This document shows positions 62,369 to 64,000 of a DNA stretch of 64,000 nucleotides, one piece after another. Location: contig CP085710.1 in NCBI GenBank assembly GCA_023823795.1, positions 460,001 through 524,000 on the forward strand, given 5' to 3'. The notes under the pieces were generated by a model that was given only the letters and a program-made list of their open reading frames with translations, was not told where the DNA came from and did not search any database. A program made the translations under genes and the position numbers. The first letter of the stretch is position 1, and the number at the start of each line of letters is the position of its first letter. The stretch is from Bacillus sp. F19. Its GTDB lineage: Bacteria; Bacillota; Bacilli; Bacillales; Bacillaceae.

Positions 62369-62400
62369 AGAACAGAGGGGCATGATCCCCTCTGTTTCTT
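62369..62400 (+). terminator. Terminator of the DUF2306-like gene
   Basis: AACAGAGGGG/CCCCTCTGTT stem with a T-rich tail. Confidence 0.85.
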
Positions 62401-62452
62401 TTTGATTTTAAAAGACAAAGGAATACAACAAAAAAGCACACAAAACAAATTC

Positions 62453-62491
62453 TTAACTCCACGTTAATATTTGCTTAACATTGTGGTTTTA
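62453..62491 (+). promoter_or_regulatory. Pho box upstream of the phosphonate-type transporter
   Basis: TTAACT (62453), TTAATA (62464), TTAACA (62475) and the weaker GTTTTA (62486) stand exactly 11 bases apart, the PhoP direct-repeat layout. TATATT at about 62490 may be the -10. This fits phosphate-starvation control of phosphonate uptake. Confidence 0.7.
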
Positions 62492-62533
62492 TATTGTATT
62501 TGTAAGAAAAAATACTAAACGGGGAGAAAAACA

Positions 62534-63598
62534 ATGAAAAACCACATTCTTAAGCTTTTCGTTTTACTTATGTCTTTCACACTGTTAACTGCTTGCGGGT
62601 CAAATGCTTCAAATGGAGAAGCAAACAAAGAAGTAGAAGGTGAACTTACGGTTTACACTGCTATTGAAGAAGAACTTATTCCAGAATACTTAAAATCATT
62701 TGAAGAGAAATACCCGAATATCAACCTGAATATTGTCCGTGATTCAAGCGGAATTATCACAGCTAAGCTTTTAGCAGAAGGAAAAGATACTGAAGCAGAT
62801 GTTGTTTGGGGACTGGCTGCCTCAAGTCTGCTTGCGCTGGATGGGAAGGAAATGCTGAAAGGCTATACTCCAAAGGATTCAGCTAAAATTCTTCCACAAT
62901 TTAAAGATGACAATCAGCCTGAAAAATGGGTTGGAAACACCGCATTTATGACTGGGATTGTTGTAAACGAAGTGGAGCTTGAAAAGAAAAACTTGCCAAT
63001 TCCAAAAACATATGATGACTTAACTAAGCCTGAGTACAAAGGGTTAATCGTCATGCCTCACCCTGCATCATCAGGAACAGGATATTTAACGGTCAATGCA
63101 TGGCTGCAGATGATGGGCGAAGACAAAGGCTATGATTACATGGAAAAACTGCATGAAAACATCGGTACTTACACACATTCGGGGTCAAAGCCCGCTAAGC
63201 TATCTGCAGCTGGGGAATATCCAATTGGAATCTCATTAGTATATAGCGGTGTCACACAAAAACAAGATGGTGCCCCTGTAGATGTCATCTTCCCTGAAGA
63301 AGGCTTAGGCTGGGATGTTGAAGCGAATGGACTTATTGCTAAAAATGAGATGAAAAATGAAGAGGCTGCAAAAGCTTTCTTAGATTGGGCCATTTCGGAA
63401 GATGTAATGAAGAAATATTACGATGCAAATGGATTTTCAACAATGGAAAACAAGTTTGAAAAACCAGAAGCATTCCCTGAGGGTGTACAAGACAAAATGT
63501 ACAAAGACAATGATCTGAATTGGGCTGCAGAAAACCGCGACATGATACTTAAAAAGTGGGAAGCAGAATTTGGTGAAAAAGCTGAACCAAAAGAGTAA
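62534..63598 (+). CDS. 2-aminoethylphosphonate-type ABC transporter, substrate-binding lipoprotein
   Basis: A 354-residue lipoprotein (signal MKNHILKLFVLLMSFTLL, lipobox LTAC). The mature part, ELTVYTAIEEELIPEYLKSFEEKYPNINL then VRDSSGIITAKLLAEGKDTEADVVWGLAASS, matches the iron-binding/PhnS-like extracellular receptor group annotated for 2-aminoethylphosphonate. It could also bind ferric ions; the Pho box and the ATPase type favour phosphonate. GGGGAG precedes the ATG. The ATPase gene follows 62 bases downstream. Confidence 0.8.
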   Translation: MKNHILKLFVLLMSFTLLTACGSNASNGEANKEVEGELTVYTAIEEELIPEYLKSFEEKYPNINLNIVRDSSGIITAKLLAEGKDTEADVVWGLAASSLLALDGKEMLKGYTPKDSAKILPQFKDDNQPEKWVGNTAFMTGIVVNEVELEKKNLPIPKTYDDLTKPEYKGLIVMPHPASSGTGYLTVNAWLQMMGEDKGYDYMEKLHENIGTYTHSGSKPAKLSAAGEYPIGISLVYSGVTQKQDGAPVDVIFPEEGLGWDVEANGLIAKNEMKNEEAAKAFLDWAISEDVMKKYYDANGFSTMENKFEKPEAFPEGVQDKMYKDNDLNWAAENRDMILKKWEAEFGEKAEPKE

Positions 63599-63660
63599 GA
63601 AAATGAGGCTTTAGCGAGAACTTGGTTTCTCGCAAAGCCATTAGAAAGGCTGGTATAAAA

Positions 63661-64000
63661 ATGCCGCATTCCTATCTGAAGGTTGAAGGAATAAGTAAAA
63701 ACTTCAATCAGTTTACAGCTCTTAACAACGTATCTTTTGACATTAGCAAAAATGAATTTGTTTGTCTGCTCGGACCGAGCGGATGCGGAAAAACAACCCT
63801 GCTGCGCATCATTGCAGGACTTGAGGAACCTAATGCAGGCCGTGTTTATGTGAATGGCAAAGATATGACAGACTTGCCGCCGGCTAAACGAAACTTTGGA
63901 ATCGTGTTTCAATCCTATGCGTTATTTCCTAATTTAACAGCTCTTCAAAATATCGAATTTGGACTGAAAACCCGCAAGTATCCGAAAAAAAGAGTGAAGG
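63661..64000 (+). CDS. 2-aminoethylphosphonate-type ABC transporter ATPase (partial, runs off the window)
   Basis: ATG 63661 starts an ATPase that is open to the right edge (113 codons). Walker A is GPSGCGKTT, and the Q-loop follows in [19 protein letters not shown], as in Fbp/Pot/PhnT-type importers. The signature and Walker B lie beyond the window. It should be followed by permease genes. It is co-oriented with the receptor gene and probably shares its Pho-controlled promoter. Confidence 0.88.
   Translation, partial: MPHSYLKVEGISKNFNQFTALNNVSFDISKNEFVCLLGPSGCGKTTLLRIIAGLEEPNAGRVYVNGKDMTDLPPAKRNFGIVFQSYALFPNLTALQNIEFGLKTRKYPKKRVK

Overview
The window looks like chromosomal DNA of a low-GC, spore-former-like Bacillaceae bacterium. 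Evidence for this is AGGAGG-type ribosome binding sites, frequent TTG/GTG starts, Rho-independent terminators with long T runs, and Bacillus-type gene sets (lia cell-envelope stress operon, YfiB/YfiC-like ABC exporter, NiaP, YwcA/YwcB-like pair, KinB-like kinase). No rRNA, tRNA, IS element, prophage or CRISPR array was seen. I cannot name the species.

Layout. (1) 1-4.1 kb: an AT-rich row of small immunity-type genes (Imm22, two SUKH-4 paralogues, a frameshifted SUKH/SMI1-like gene, two unassigned) plus decayed fragments, with no toxin in view. (2) 4.1-9.4 kb: a minus-strand orphan, then a NAD salvage operon (nrtR-like regulator, pncA, pncB, nadD-like, nadE) with a clear promoter and a perfect 19-nt palindrome as operator; the likely nicotinate importer niaP is 29 kb away. 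(3) 9.4-17.7 kb: five 21-bp-phased GGCTG repeats, a glutaminyl-tRNA synthetase gene (uncommon in Bacilli), and a tripartite tricarboxylate transporter operon (tctC-tctB-tctA) with its two-component system, whose kinase gene carries an in-frame amber stop. (4) 17.8-20.7 kb: a type VII secretion polymorphic toxin cassette (helper, toxin, immunity genes, decayed immunity duplicate). (5) 21-33 kb: a TPR-plus-GTPase protein, ThrE-type exporter, decayed aldo/keto reductase, decayed ugpB behind an intact-looking Pho box, ugpQ, an alanine symporter, a heterodimeric ABC exporter and a DJ-1/PfpI protein. (6) 33-48 kb: livKHMGF with a CodY box, niaP, an acetate-type symporter pair, a KinB-like kinase, cstA plus its YbdD-like partner, and a nuclease-helicase with an Fe-S cluster. 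(7) 48-58.4 kb: a secreted nuclease with a (TDP)12 linker, small redox/VOC genes, an ABC-F ATPase, an SDR and the liaIHFSR operon (no liaG). (8) 58.4-64 kb: two tandem paralogous amidohydrolases, a truncated EamA transporter, a membrane protein, and a Pho-box-preceded 2-aminoethylphosphonate-type ABC transporter that runs off the right edge.

Themes. Gene decay is frequent (at least seven broken or deleted genes). Uptake is prominent: niacin, tricarboxylates, branched-chain amino acids, acetate/pyruvate-type substrates and phosphonate. A dispersed hairpin element of about 120-155 bp occurs five times in one orientation, always ending close to a gene boundary, twice inside the tct operon, with compensatory changes in its stem. 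It is the least explained sequence in the window.
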